From Nitrospirota bacterium (GTDB taxonomy: Bacteria; Nitrospirota; Thermodesulfovibrionia; UBA6902), in contig JACQZF010000054.1 in assembly GCA_016213945.1 (NCBI GenBank), forward strand, positions 1 through 53,923: DNA of 53,923 nucleotides. The letters run 5' to 3'. Position numbers and translations under genes: made by a program. The stretch's first letter is position 1. Each line of letters opens with the position of its first letter. Below the pieces are notes generated by a model that was not told where the DNA came from, ran no database searches, and was given only the letters and a program-made list of their open reading frames with translations. This document shows positions 41,105-49,550 of the stretch, piece by piece.

Positions 41105-43117
41105 TTATTCCGGCAAGACACCGCCGCCATCTAAGTGTTCACCATTCCTAACCGGTATTGTAAAAACAAAAGCGCTTCCCTTGCCGAATTCACTTTCAGC
41201 CCATATCTTCCCGCCGTGAAGCTCAACCATCTTCCTGGTCAATGAAAGACCCAACCCTGTACCCTCATGCTTTTTGGTATATGCTGACTCAAGCTGTGTA
41301 AATTCCTTAAAGAGATTAGGAATATCCTCAGGTTTTATTCCAATGCCGGAGTCTGTGACACTGATTTCTAAAAAATCAGTGTCGGGGGTTGGTTTTTCCC
41401 TAACCCCTAATCCCTGACCCCTAACTCCTTTTTGCGCGCTTACGCGCACCGAGCCTCCATCCGGCATAAATTTTAAGGCATTGCTTAAAAGATTCAGCAT
41501 TATCTGCTTGAACTTCCTTTCGTCCGCCTCTATGTATATGTCCGCACCGGGTTTCATATCAAGGCTTAAAGATATATTATGTTTGTTTGCTTTTTCTCTT
41601 AACATCGCCATTGAGGTATCAATAGCGCCGCTCAAAAGAAACAGGCCCGTCTCAAGCTCCATCCTGCCTGCCTCCACTTTTGATATATCCAGGATGTTAT
41701 TAATAAGACTTAGCAGGTGTCTGCCGCTGGTCATGATATCTGCAAGGTATTCCTTCTGCTTTGCGTTTAAACTTCCATAGAGTTCGTCATTAAGGACTTC
41801 CGAGAAGCCTATCACGGAGTTGAGCGGCGTCCTGAGTTCATGGTTCATGTTTGCGATAAATTCAGTCTTGGCCCGGCTGGCAGCCACAGCGGTCTCCTTG
41901 AGCTGCAACAGCTTTTCTTCAATGCGTTCGCGTTCAATGAGTTCTATCTGCAACTGCTCATTTACTTTGGCCAATGTGCTTGTGCGTTCTTCCACTCTTG
42001 TTTCAAGCTCCTGACTGTGCGCCAGCAGCTTTTTATGGGATTCCTTCAAGTCCATCGCCATTTTATTAAATGATCCGGCTAAGGCGCCAACCTCATCATT
42101 TGATGCAACTTTTACTGTTGCATCTAAATTCCCTGTGCCAATTGCTGCTGCGGCATCGTGAAGATCTATTAGCGGTTTCGTAACCTTACGCAAAAAAAAC
42201 AGCATGCTCAAAAGGATTAAAGCGCCTGTAACAGAAAAAATAAACAGCAGTCTGTTCCTCAATGCAACAGCCGGGGCAATCGCCTCCTGTTCAGGAAAGT
42301 AAACAATCAATGCCCAGCCGTTGCCTCTAAACTCCTGATAGCCTGGCTCACTGACAAAAACATGGATTGCATCCCCAATTACAGGATGATAATGTCTGCG
42401 GCTGCCGATCTTCAGTCCTCTTGCAAGACTGCTTTTTACAAATTCTGCATCAAAGGCCCTCTCTTTTAAAATGCCGGCTGTATTGTAAGTTGAATATAGT
42501 ATTAATCCGTCCCTGTCAATCAAATCTATATTCAGGTGCTCCTCTTTTGAATGAATACCGGATGCAAGTTTTAATATGTCATATAAAACACTGGCCGGCA
42601 TTCTTGAAACAACAACGCCGATGGGAGCACCTTCACTGTCTCTGACAATTGACGCGAAATGAAATGCAGGCTGCTTTAGCGATGTTGATTGATGTATATC
42701 CAGGACAAGATCCCGGCCCTTCAGGATATCAACCCAGTAGTCATCCCCGGCATGCTGCTCCCCTATCCTCTTCCCTGTCGTGTCAGCAAGCCGTATCCTG
42801 TTCATATTAAAAAAAGACAGTGACGCATAAATCTTGTAACTCTTCAAATATTGTCTCAATTTTTCTGATATCTGCTTTGGGGTGGAATTTTTTGAGCTGA
42901 TTACCGGATCAGCAGCCAGGAACTTTATATCTGTATATCTTTCATAAAGCATCCTGTCAATTTTATCCATAGTATGAAAGGCCTGGTCTTCCAGCCGGTC
43001 TTTTATCTCGTCCTCTAACGTTCTTATGTTTGAGTAATAAATAAAATAAACAACTACCGAGGAGCTGACAAGAAAGATTGCTGCGAAAAGCGCAATAAGT
43101 TTTGTTGTAAATTTCAT
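41105..43117 (-). CDS. Cache-sensor histidine kinase
   Basis: 670 residues: helix 7-28; a periplasmic double-Cache-like domain (about 35-285); helix 289-310; HAMP (VTKPLIDLHDAAAAIG onward); a coiled coil; HisKA (ANMNHELRTPLNSVIGFSE); and HATPase with NLLSNALKFMPDGG and GTGLGLSLT. Between NALKF and SVTDSGIG there are about 16 extra residues (GVRGQGLGVREKPTPDTD) encoded by a C-tract repeat (41401-41428), probably a surface loop insertion. It pairs with the HD-GYP regulator downstream. Confidence 0.92.
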   Translation of the reverse strand: MKFTTKLIALFAAIFLVSSSVVVYFIYYSNIRTLEDEIKDRLEDQAFHTMDKIDRMLYERYTDIKFLAADPVISSKNSTPKQISEKLRQYLKSYKIYASLSFFNMNRIRLADTTGKRIGEQHAGDDYWVDILKGRDLVLDIHQSTSLKQPAFHFASIVRDSEGAPIGVVVSRMPASVLYDILKLASGIHSKEEHLNIDLIDRDGLILYSTYNTAGILKERAFDAEFVKSSLARGLKIGSRRHYHPVIGDAIHVFVSEPGYQEFRGNGWALIVYFPEQEAIAPAVALRNRLLFIFSVTGALILLSMLFFLRKVTKPLIDLHDAAAAIGTGNLDATVKVASNDEVGALAGSFNKMAMDLKESHKKLLAHSQELETRVEERTSTLAKVNEQLQIELIERERIEEKLLQLKETAVAASRAKTEFIANMNHELRTPLNSVIGFSEVLNDELYGSLNAKQKEYLADIMTSGRHLLSLINNILDISKVEAGRMELETGLFLLSGAIDTSMAMLREKANKHNISLSLDMKPGADIYIEADERKFKQIMLNLLSNALKFMPDGGSVRVSAQKGVRGQGLGVREKPTPDTDFLEISVTDSGIGIKPEDIPNLFKEFTQLESAYTKKHEGTGLGLSLTRKMVELHGGKIWAESEFGKGSAFVFTIPVRNGEHLDGGGVLPE
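41401..41428. repeat. TAACCCC-type repeat inside a kinase gene
   Basis: TAACCCCTAATCCCTGACCC followed by CTAACTCC is a near-tandem C-tract repeat, in frame within the ATPase domain. A hairpin ACACTGATTT/AAATCAGTGT at about 41358-41382 adjoins it. Confidence 0.55.
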
Positions 43118-43365
43118 AATGTCATTGTCTGTTCATATATTGCTTATACCTTCCCTATCGGATATTCCATAGGCTTACTTTATCAAACCTGCACAGAATT
43201 ACAAGAAACTTGTTTTTATATTTTTATTCTGTTCTGTTATTACTTTTATAGACAACTTTATTTAAAGATAGGGAATTAAGCCTTCCTGTTCACCACCGTT
43301 TACTTCTGAAACAATAATTTTGCTCGCAGAATTTTTCATTTCTTGAATTTCAAAGCGTTACAAGC

Positions 43366-43381
43366 TGGCACGCATCTTGGA
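43366..43381 (+). promoter_or_regulatory. Sigma-54 promoter of USP/TauE operon 3
   Basis: TGGCACGCATCTTGGA has a perfect TGGCACG -24 element, a four-base spacer and TTGG in place of TTGC at -12. It lies 34 bases before the ATG at 43415. The gap 43118-43365 upstream holds no gene. Confidence 0.6.
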
Positions 43382-43414
43382 TTAATACAGATGAAAGTCT
43401 TAAAGGAGGTCTTG

Positions 43415-43903
43415 ATGATGAAAGAGAAACTTTTATTTGTAACAAAAGGAGGTGATGATTGCGACAATGGTTTTCCCTATATCCTTGAGCTTGCAAAAAC
43501 GCTGAACGCGGGGATCGCAATGCTGATGGTTTACAACAAAAAAGTCATGAGCGCTTACGAAGATGTGATGGCCGCTGTTGCGTTTGCGGAAGCCGGAGAC
43601 CTCGAAACAGTAAAGCAATTGATACAGTCCCAGGAAAAAGAGATCAAGGAAGCCTCGGACAAAAAGATCAGAGGGATGTATGAAAAATGCAGTGAGAATT
43701 CCGTGCCCTTCACTCATCAGATAATCGCTGATGACGCGATAAAGGCAATAAAGAATTTTCTGAAAGACAGGCCCGGCATAGATATGGTCCTGTTAAGCCC
43801 GAACCTTTATGCGGGCAAGAAAGGCATTGACCTGAAGGAATTGCTCAGGAACATAACAAAGCCTATTGTCTCCATTTCAAAACTGGCGGGGGCCAAGGCA
43901 TAA
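43415..43903 (+). CDS. USP-like protein with internal 'LED' motif, 162 residues
   Basis: Starts MMKEKLLFVTKGGDDC after AAAGGAGG; the longer frame to 43343 would include the sigma-54 promoter and is rejected. Like the protein at 30117 it opens as a USP fold, has the LED segment at about 43-72 (YEDVMAAVAFAEAGDLETVK), then continues with DMVLLSPN and KPIVSISK. No ATP motif is present. It is the first gene of operon 3 and is followed by a stand-alone LED protein. Confidence 0.8.
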   Translation: MMKEKLLFVTKGGDDCDNGFPYILELAKTLNAGIAMLMVYNKKVMSAYEDVMAAVAFAEAGDLETVKQLIQSQEKEIKEASDKKIRGMYEKCSENSVPFTHQIIADDAIKAIKNFLKDRPGIDMVLLSPNLYAGKKGIDLKELLRNITKPIVSISKLAGAKA

Positions 43904-43961
43904 AAAAAATAAACGGGTAAGGGCGGCCTTAAACGCCCGCAAAATAAAAGGAGGATCAAAA

Positions 43962-44129
43962 ATGAAAAAGCTTTTCAAAAAACTGGAAGACATTTACGCT
44001 GCCGCCGCATTTGCTGAGGCAGGTGAGTTTGATACCGCAAGAGAGATCGTGAGAGACAGAAAGTCTGCGGACAAACATCTCAGGAAGAGAGCTGACAAGG
44101 ACCAGCGTCCAAGAGTTAACGCGAATTGA
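43962..44129 (+). CDS. 55-residue stand-alone 'LED' helical protein
   Basis: Residues 1-34 (MKKLFKK, LEDIYAAAAFAEAGE, TAREI) match the small protein at 17637 and the N-terminus of the USP at 17838 almost residue for residue. A basic tail follows. AAAGGAGG lies 7 bases before the ATG; a longer in-frame extension to 43866 overlaps the previous gene and is rejected. Third example of the motif at an operon of this type; function unknown. Confidence 0.78.
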   Translation: MKKLFKKLEDIYAAAAFAEAGEFDTAREIVRDRKSADKHLRKRADKDQRPRVNAN

Positions 44130-44153
44130 TAGTGTCCCAACATGATGTTAAAT

Positions 44154-44219
44154 GTCATTCCGGCTTGACCGGAATCTTTCCCTGATTTAAAAGAAGGATT
44201 CCCGACAAGCGGGAATGAC
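44154..44219. repeat. Complete dispersed GTCATTCC...GGAATGAC palindrome
   Basis: Left arm GTCATTCCGGCTTGACCGGA, right arm GATTCCCGACAAGCGGGAAT and GAC. It lies inside the operon, between the LED protein and the two-helix protein. Confidence 0.7.
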
Positions 44220-44265
44220 AAAGACAAATATACATCCAATAAAAATTTTAAGGAGGCAAAATAAG

Positions 44266-44517
44266 ATGTCAGAAAATAAAGTCAAAAAGAAGCCTGTCGG
44301 AAAGATGGTTTTTATGGGCATTATTTCCATAGGGCTTTATGCGCTCCTGCTCTCACAGCAGGATTTTCTTAACGAGGTTTTCGGAAAGGGCGGAGCATAC
44401 GCATTCCTGCCGATAATCACAGCATTTCTTTTTTCGTTTGTACACGGTTCCTTCACCGGCGACTTCTGGACAGTCTTAGGTGTGGAAGCCGCAAAAAAGA
44501 GAAAGGAGGTAAAGTAA
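44266..44517 (+). CDS. Small two-helix membrane protein next to TauE
   Basis: 83 residues with a basic N-terminus, a helix at about 12-30 and another at about 42-63, and a basic end KKRKEVK. AAGGAGG lies 8 bases before ATG 44266; the in-frame ATG at 44215 falls in the dispersed repeat and is rejected. It ends one base before the TauE start, as the accessory gene does in operon 1 (in the reverse order). Unnamed; probably a permease accessory subunit. Confidence 0.7.
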   Translation: MSENKVKKKPVGKMVFMGIISIGLYALLLSQQDFLNEVFGKGGAYAFLPIITAFLFSFVHGSFTGDFWTVLGVEAAKKRKEVK

Positions 44518-44518
44518 G

Positions 44519-45613
44519 ATGCACGACGTGGTCAATGCAGCGGCAAACTTTATTAATCTCGATGTAATGAATATCGTCTATCTCTTTCTCGTCGGATTTG
44601 TCGGCGGCCTTGTAAGCGGATTCATCGGTTCGGGCGGCGCCTTTGTGCTCACTCCCGCGATGATGAGCATGGGAGTGCCCGGCCTTGTAGCAGTGGCAAG
44701 CAACATGTGCCACAAATTTCCCAAAGCCCTCATCGGATCTATTAAACGCGCAAAATACGGACAGGTTGATGTGAAGCTCGGCATAGTCCTCGGCATATCG
44801 GCGGAAGCCGGAGTCCTCTATGGCGCTCACATACAGGAAAACATCAAGAAGTCTTTCGGAGAAGCAGGCTCAAACCTTTATGTCAGCGCGGCGTTTGTGG
44901 TAATACTCGCTATCGTCGGCGGGTTTGTATTGCTGGATGCATGGAAGACCTATAAATCCGGCAACACCCAGCAGGACGAAGAAAAGGTCACCAAACTTGC
45001 ACGCTGGGTGCAGTCAATCAACATTCCCGGTACAATGGTGTACTTCAAGAGTCTCAACGCAAGAATTTCCGTACTCTTCACAATACCACTTGGATTTGCA
45101 ACAGGTATGCTTGCCGCAACAATCGCGGTCGGCGGTTTCATCGGAGTCCCTTCAATGATCTACGTTCTCGGAGCGCCAAGTTTGATGGCGTCCGCAACGG
45201 AACTGGTAATTGCTTTTGTAATGGGGCTCGGCGGTTCATTTAAATATGCTATGCACGGACTCGTTGACATTCGTCTTGCAATGATCATCCTCGCAGGCTC
45301 TCTCTTCGGCATTCAGCTTGGCGCAATCGGAACAACGTATGTAAAACCATATATGATTAAAATCGTTATGGGAACGATCATGGTCATCGTGTTGTTCAGC
45401 CGCGCGCTGATGGTGCCTGTCTACATGTCCCAGCTTCATCTGATACAGGAGATCAGCGCAGGTTCAGTAAAAGCATTGAAGAGCGTGAGTTTTGGTATAA
45501 TGATATCCGCGCTTGCGTTAGGAGCTTTCATAGTGCTTAGAGCAATGTGGCAGGGACGCAAGGCACAGCAGGAGCTGGCTGCCAGGGAAGTATTCGAGCA
45601 AAGCAAAATTTAA
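44519..45613 (+). CDS. TauE/SafE family permease, 364 residues
   Basis: Two-repeat permease with about eight helices and the motifs GSGGAFVLTPAMMSMGVPG in the first half and AVGGFIGVPSMIYVLG in the second, with a hydrophilic loop (about 150-185). It differs clearly from the 427-residue copy at 18376, for example CHK instead of FHI after the first motif, so the copies may have different substrates. An AAAGGAGG site lies in the end of the previous gene. Confidence 0.9.
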   Translation: MHDVVNAAANFINLDVMNIVYLFLVGFVGGLVSGFIGSGGAFVLTPAMMSMGVPGLVAVASNMCHKFPKALIGSIKRAKYGQVDVKLGIVLGISAEAGVLYGAHIQENIKKSFGEAGSNLYVSAAFVVILAIVGGFVLLDAWKTYKSGNTQQDEEKVTKLARWVQSINIPGTMVYFKSLNARISVLFTIPLGFATGMLAATIAVGGFIGVPSMIYVLGAPSLMASATELVIAFVMGLGGSFKYAMHGLVDIRLAMIILAGSLFGIQLGAIGTTYVKPYMIKIVMGTIMVIVLFSRALMVPVYMSQLHLIQEISAGSVKALKSVSFGIMISALALGAFIVLRAMWQGRKAQQELAAREVFEQSKI

Positions 45614-45645
45614 AACAGCAGTTTAATTAAAAATGTCATTCCAGA

Positions 45646-45675
45646 TGTAGGGGTTTGATTGATCAAACCCCTACA
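45646..45675. repeat. Perfect 13-bp hairpin between tauE and USP
   Basis: TGTAGGGGTTTGA (45646-45658) pairs with TCAAACCCCTACA (45663-45675) around TTGA, and a partial GTCATTCC arm precedes it. The USP gene starts 14 bases later with no Shine-Dalgarno sequence visible, so the repeat may have displaced the native leader. Confidence 0.6.
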
Positions 45676-45688
45676 AAACATTTTGACC

Positions 45689-46543
45689 ATGGGCCTTTAC
45701 AGAAAAATACTTGTCGCATTTGACGGTTCGGAATCAGGCGTGAACGCCCTCTTACAGGCATTTACCCTTGCCAATAATGAGAAAAGCTGGATAACTGTTG
45801 CTACAATAGTCCCTTCCTATGAGGGCGACCTCGATCTCACCGGAGTAAAAGACATCCACGAAACACTCAAACGCACAGGCGAAGAAACTCTATCCATGGC
45901 AAAAGCGATTGCGGAAAAAAACAGGGCCCTCATCAAAACCGTTGTAGAAGAAGGTGTGCCCTATGAAAAACTTATTGAAATTGCCGAAGCTGAAAACTCC
46001 GGTATAATTGTCATGGGGAGACGCGGAAAATCCCGCCTTGAAAGGGCCTTCGTAGGAAGTGTTACCGCGCGTGTTATAGGTAACAGCGCGAGGGACGTCC
46101 TTGTAGTGCCGGAGCACGCAGAAATCGGGTGGAAAAACATTTTGCTTGCGACAGACGGCTCAACATACAGCAAACTTGCCGCAGACAAAACCATAGAATT
46201 TGCTAAAGCATACGGGGGAGAAATAAAGGTCATATCCGTTGTAGATGTCCCGTCCGAATTTTACGCGGAGGCGCCGAAGGCAGTAGAAGACCTGATCAAA
46301 AAGGCAAAAGAGTTTGTTGCATCAGTTAAGCAAAAGGCAAGTGAATCTGATGCTAAGGCAACGACTTTTGTCGGCGAAGGTGAAGCGTACAGCGTAATAA
46401 CGGAATTGGCAAAAAAAGAAAAGGCCGACGTGATTGTCATGGGAAGTCATGGCCGCACGGGTTTCAAAAAAATTATTATGGGCAGCGTCACCGAAAAAGT
46501 CATCGGTTATGCCCCCTGCCCCGTGCTTGTAGTAAAGGCGTGA
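45689..46543 (+). CDS. Tandem universal stress protein, two UspA domains
   Basis: 284 residues from MGLYRKILVAFDGSES. Domain 1 has ATP motif GRRGKSRLERAFVGS; domain 2 starts at NILLATDGST and has GSHGRTGFKKIIMGS. It is strongly similar to the protein at 20457 throughout. ATG 45689 was chosen by alignment with that protein; an upstream in-frame start (45659) would be encoded by the hairpin repeat. It closes operon 3. Confidence 0.88.
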   Translation: MGLYRKILVAFDGSESGVNALLQAFTLANNEKSWITVATIVPSYEGDLDLTGVKDIHETLKRTGEETLSMAKAIAEKNRALIKTVVEEGVPYEKLIEIAEAENSGIIVMGRRGKSRLERAFVGSVTARVIGNSARDVLVVPEHAEIGWKNILLATDGSTYSKLAADKTIEFAKAYGGEIKVISVVDVPSEFYAEAPKAVEDLIKKAKEFVASVKQKASESDAKATTFVGEGEAYSVITELAKKEKADVIVMGSHGRTGFKKIIMGSVTEKVIGYAPCPVLVVKA

Positions 46544-46588
46544 TTGGAGAGCGGTACGAGTTGCCGGCGCATAAGAACATTACTTTTG

Positions 46589-47668
46589 TCATAACACATC
46601 CACGCCTTTGACCCGGCAATATTCCGATGCGAAATATTTCTTCCGAAAATACAATGCAACGTTTACCAGTCCTATCAAAACGGGGACTTCAACCAGCGGC
46701 CCTATCACGGCCGTGAAGGCCGCGCCTGAATTGATCCCGAATACCGCTACGGCAACCGCGATTGCAAGTTCAAAATTATTGCTGGCCGCGGTGAATGACA
46801 GGGAAGCCGACTTCGGATAATCCGTCCCTATTTTTTTCGCCATGTAGAAAGAAACGAGGAACATCAACACGAAATATATCAGCAGCGGTATGGCAATACG
46901 GATTACGTCAAGAGGAAGCCTGACTATATAATTGCCCTTCAGGGAGAACATGACGACAATAGTAAAAAGCAGGGCGATTAACGTGACAGGGCTTATCCTG
47001 GGGATGAATACCTGCTCATACCATTGACGGCCTTTTAATTTGATAAGGCTGAAGCGTGTGCTGATACCGGCAATAAAAGGTATGCCCAGATAGATGAACA
47101 CGCTTTCTGCGATCTGCCCCATAGTGACTTCCACTACAGCGCCTTTCAGCCCGAGCCATGACGGCAGCACTGTTATAAAAATATACGCGTAGACAGAGTA
47201 GAACAGGACCTGAAATACGGAGTTGAACGCGACAAGCCCGGCGGTGTATTCCGTATCTCCACATGCCAGCTCGTTCCAGACAATGACCATTGCGATGCAG
47301 CGTGCGAGGCCGATCATGATAAGGCCGACCATATAATCAGGATAGTCATGTAGAAAAACTATTGCCAGTATAAACATCAGCACAGGCCCGATTAGCCAGT
47401 TCTGAATAAGGGAGAGCCCTAACACTTTCTTGTTCCTGAATACTTGACCGAGGTCTTCATACCGCACCTTGGCAAGGGGAGGATACATCATCAGGATAAG
47501 GCCAATCGCTATAGGAATGTTTGTTGTCCCTGCTTGAAAGCTGTTGATTACCCCCTCTACTCCAGGGATAAAATAGCCGAGCCCCACTCCAAACGCCATT
47601 GCAGCAAATATCCAGGCAGTGAGATATCTGTCAATGAAAGAAAGCCTCTTTACGATCTGTTCAGTCAT
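46589..47668 (-). CDS. acr3: Acr3-type arsenite efflux permease
   Basis: The 359-residue protein has about ten helices and the Acr3 signature [19 protein letters not shown] with the essential Cys, plus [11 protein letters not shown]. It exports As(III) across the inner membrane. It lies 12 bases downstream of arsR on the same strand, forming an arsR-acr3 operon. No arsC is present. Confidence 0.93.
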   Translation of the reverse strand: MTEQIVKRLSFIDRYLTAWIFAAMAFGVGLGYFIPGVEGVINSFQAGTTNIPIAIGLILMMYPPLAKVRYEDLGQVFRNKKVLGLSLIQNWLIGPVLMFILAIVFLHDYPDYMVGLIMIGLARCIAMVIVWNELACGDTEYTAGLVAFNSVFQVLFYSVYAYIFITVLPSWLGLKGAVVEVTMGQIAESVFIYLGIPFIAGISTRFSLIKLKGRQWYEQVFIPRISPVTLIALLFTIVVMFSLKGNYIVRLPLDVIRIAIPLLIYFVLMFLVSFYMAKKIGTDYPKSASLSFTAASNNFELAIAVAVAVFGINSGAAFTAVIGPLVEVPVLIGLVNVALYFRKKYFASEYCRVKGVDVL

Positions 47669-47680
47669 GTTGTTTCCCCA

Positions 47681-48028
47681 TTATTTCTCGCAGCACCTGT
47701 TTTTGTTTTTAATGTTCATGACCGTCCTCAGCCTCGCAAGATTTTTCTTTACAGCTTCACCGGGAATTTTTTCAAGCACAGAGAGAACGAGAAACCTCCT
47801 GAACATGTCGGAATCGTTGATGCTGTAGTGGACCCACTTCCCCTGCTTCCTGTCCTTTAAAAGTCCCGCCTCTTTCAAGGTGTTCAGGTGAAATGAGATC
47901 TTCGGCTGGCTCATGTCCAGAACGCTGACGAGGTCGCACACGCATATCTCGCCTTTTTCCGCGATTTTCAAAATCCTCAATCTCGTTTCATCAGAAAGCG
48001 CTTTAAAGACGTTCAATAGTTCCTGCAT
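47681..48028 (-). CDS. arsR: ArsR family arsenite-responsive repressor
   Basis: 115 residues of winged-helix type. The metal site is EICVCDL (Cys29, Cys31) in the recognition region, and SQPKISFHLNTLKEAGLL is the DNA-reading helix. A Cys-Cys pair near the C-terminus (NRCCEK) may add ligands. It represses its own operon and releases DNA on binding As(III). Confidence 0.93.
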   Translation of the reverse strand: MQELLNVFKALSDETRLRILKIAEKGEICVCDLVSVLDMSQPKISFHLNTLKEAGLLKDRKQGKWVHYSINDSDMFRRFLVLSVLEKIPGEAVKKNLARLRTVMNIKNKNRCCEK

Positions 48029-48116
48029 TCAGTTCTCCTCTTTATTTTGTCTTACCATTGTCATATTAATGTGTTTTGATTTTAAATACTCACATTATCA
48101 GTTTGCTTATTAGTAA

Positions 48117-48146
48117 CATATAAACATCTTTTGATTTGTTTGTCAA
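48117..48146 (-). promoter_or_regulatory. Sigma-70 promoter of arsR-acr3
   Basis: On the minus strand TTGACA (48146-48141) and TATATG (48122-48117) are separated by 18 bases. The leader of about 80 bases is A/T-rich, with AAATCAAAA repeated on both sides, a plausible ArsR operator region. Confidence 0.45.
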
Positions 48147-48225
48147 GCGGCGGGAGAGATCAGGAGTAAAAAGGATTAGTTAATTAGCCAGTATTATTAA
48201 TTTACATGGAACAGATGGAAGTCTG

Positions 48226-49542
48226 CTACCCTTTAATCTTTTTCTGCCATGCCCTTGCCTTATCCAGTATCTCCTGCTCATCCATTGTGGTGAGCTTGCC
48301 GTTTTCGACAACGAACTTTCCGTTGACCATCACGGTTTCAATATCGGAAGGACGCAGGCAGTAAGTCATGTGGGAATAGATATCGTAGATCGGGGTGAGG
48401 TGAGGCTGTGAGAGGTTTGCTATGACCAGGTCGGCTTTCTTCCCTGCTTTGATGGAGCCGGCCTTGTCGCCTAATCCCATGATTTCGGCCCCGTTCCTTG
48501 TTGCCATTAACAGCGTTGTCTTGCTGTCAACGGCAGCCGGGTCTCCTGAAAAGGCTTTGTGGACTTTTGCGGCAGTGGACATCTCACCTAATATGCTCAG
48601 ATCATTATTGCTCGCGGCGCCGTCTGTGCCGAGGGAAACTTTTACCCCTGCCTTAAGCATCTTCGCCACAGGGGCGAAACCGGACGCAAGTTTTAAATTG
48701 CTCTCAATGCAATGCGAGACCCCTACCCTTCTCTTTGCAAGCAGTTCAATTTCATTATCGGTGAGCCAAACGCAATGTGCCGCAGACAAACGCTCAGTCA
48801 GCAGGCCGATGCTTTCAAAATATTCAACCGGCGTCTTGCCGTAGCGGTTCAGGCATTCGGCGACTTCAAACTGCGTCTCGGCAAGGTGAGTGTGCACCGG
48901 GACATTGTATTTTTCCGAAAGTACATTGGCGCGTTTATAATTGTCAGGCCCGCAGGTGTAAACAGCGTGAGGGGCAATGCAGGGAAATACAAGTTCGCTG
49001 TTCTTCCAGTTATTAATTAGATTTTCCGCGTTAACGAAATAGTCGTCCGGGGATTTGGCATACCCTGTGAACGGGAAATCAATTACGCCGGCCCCCAGCA
49101 CTCCCCTCATTCCTATCTTCTCAAGCTTCTTCCCGGCAGCATTTTGAAAGAAATACATATCGGAATATGTTGTGACACCGGCCTTCAGCATCTCAAGGCA
49201 TGCAAGCTCAACAGCATCGCTCACGAATTCTTCATTCATCCACTTGCCTTCCGCAGGCCAGATATGGTTCTGGAGCCATTCCATTAGAGGAAGGTCGTCC
49301 GCGAGTCCCCTGAAATATACCATCGCGGCATGAGTGTGTGTGTTTATCAAACCGGGGAATACGACCCGGTCTTTACCGTCCAATATTTTTTTAGAAGAAT
49401 AATTTCTGGAAACATCCGCAAATGTCCCTGCGTCCACAATAGCGCTGCCTGAAACCGCAACCGCACCGTCTTTAATAACAGGGAGGTCTCCCTCCATTGT
49501 AAGAAGATAATCGGCCCTGATAATGCAGTCAACGTTTTGCAT
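48226..49542 (-). CDS. mtaD: 5-methylthioadenosine/S-adenosylhomocysteine deaminase-type amidohydrolase
   Basis: The 438-residue amidohydrolase has the metal motif NTHTH (His69, His71), then FRGLADDLPLMEWL typical of MtaD/TrzA-like deaminases, HTHLAET, SHCIESNLKLASG and GTDGAASNN. It deaminates MTA, SAH or related adenosines to inosines. It begins 8 bases after asd on the same strand; both touch methionine/aspartate metabolism. Substrate range within the family cannot be fixed from sequence. Confidence 0.88.
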   Translation of the reverse strand: MQNVDCIIRADYLLTMEGDLPVIKDGAVAVSGSAIVDAGTFADVSRNYSSKKILDGKDRVVFPGLINTHTHAAMVYFRGLADDLPLMEWLQNHIWPAEGKWMNEEFVSDAVELACLEMLKAGVTTYSDMYFFQNAAGKKLEKIGMRGVLGAGVIDFPFTGYAKSPDDYFVNAENLINNWKNSELVFPCIAPHAVYTCGPDNYKRANVLSEKYNVPVHTHLAETQFEVAECLNRYGKTPVEYFESIGLLTERLSAAHCVWLTDNEIELLAKRRVGVSHCIESNLKLASGFAPVAKMLKAGVKVSLGTDGAASNNDLSILGEMSTAAKVHKAFSGDPAAVDSKTTLLMATRNGAEIMGLGDKAGSIKAGKKADLVIANLSQPHLTPIYDIYSHMTYCLRPSDIETVMVNGKFVVENGKLTTMDEQEILDKARAWQKKIKG

Positions 49543-49550
49543 GATTCTCC

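Noticed and set aside
43343..43414. Upstream extension of the USP-like gene of operon 3
   Set aside because: It would include the sigma-54 promoter and precede the AAAGGAGG ribosome site; homology to the 30117 protein begins at MKEKLLFVT.
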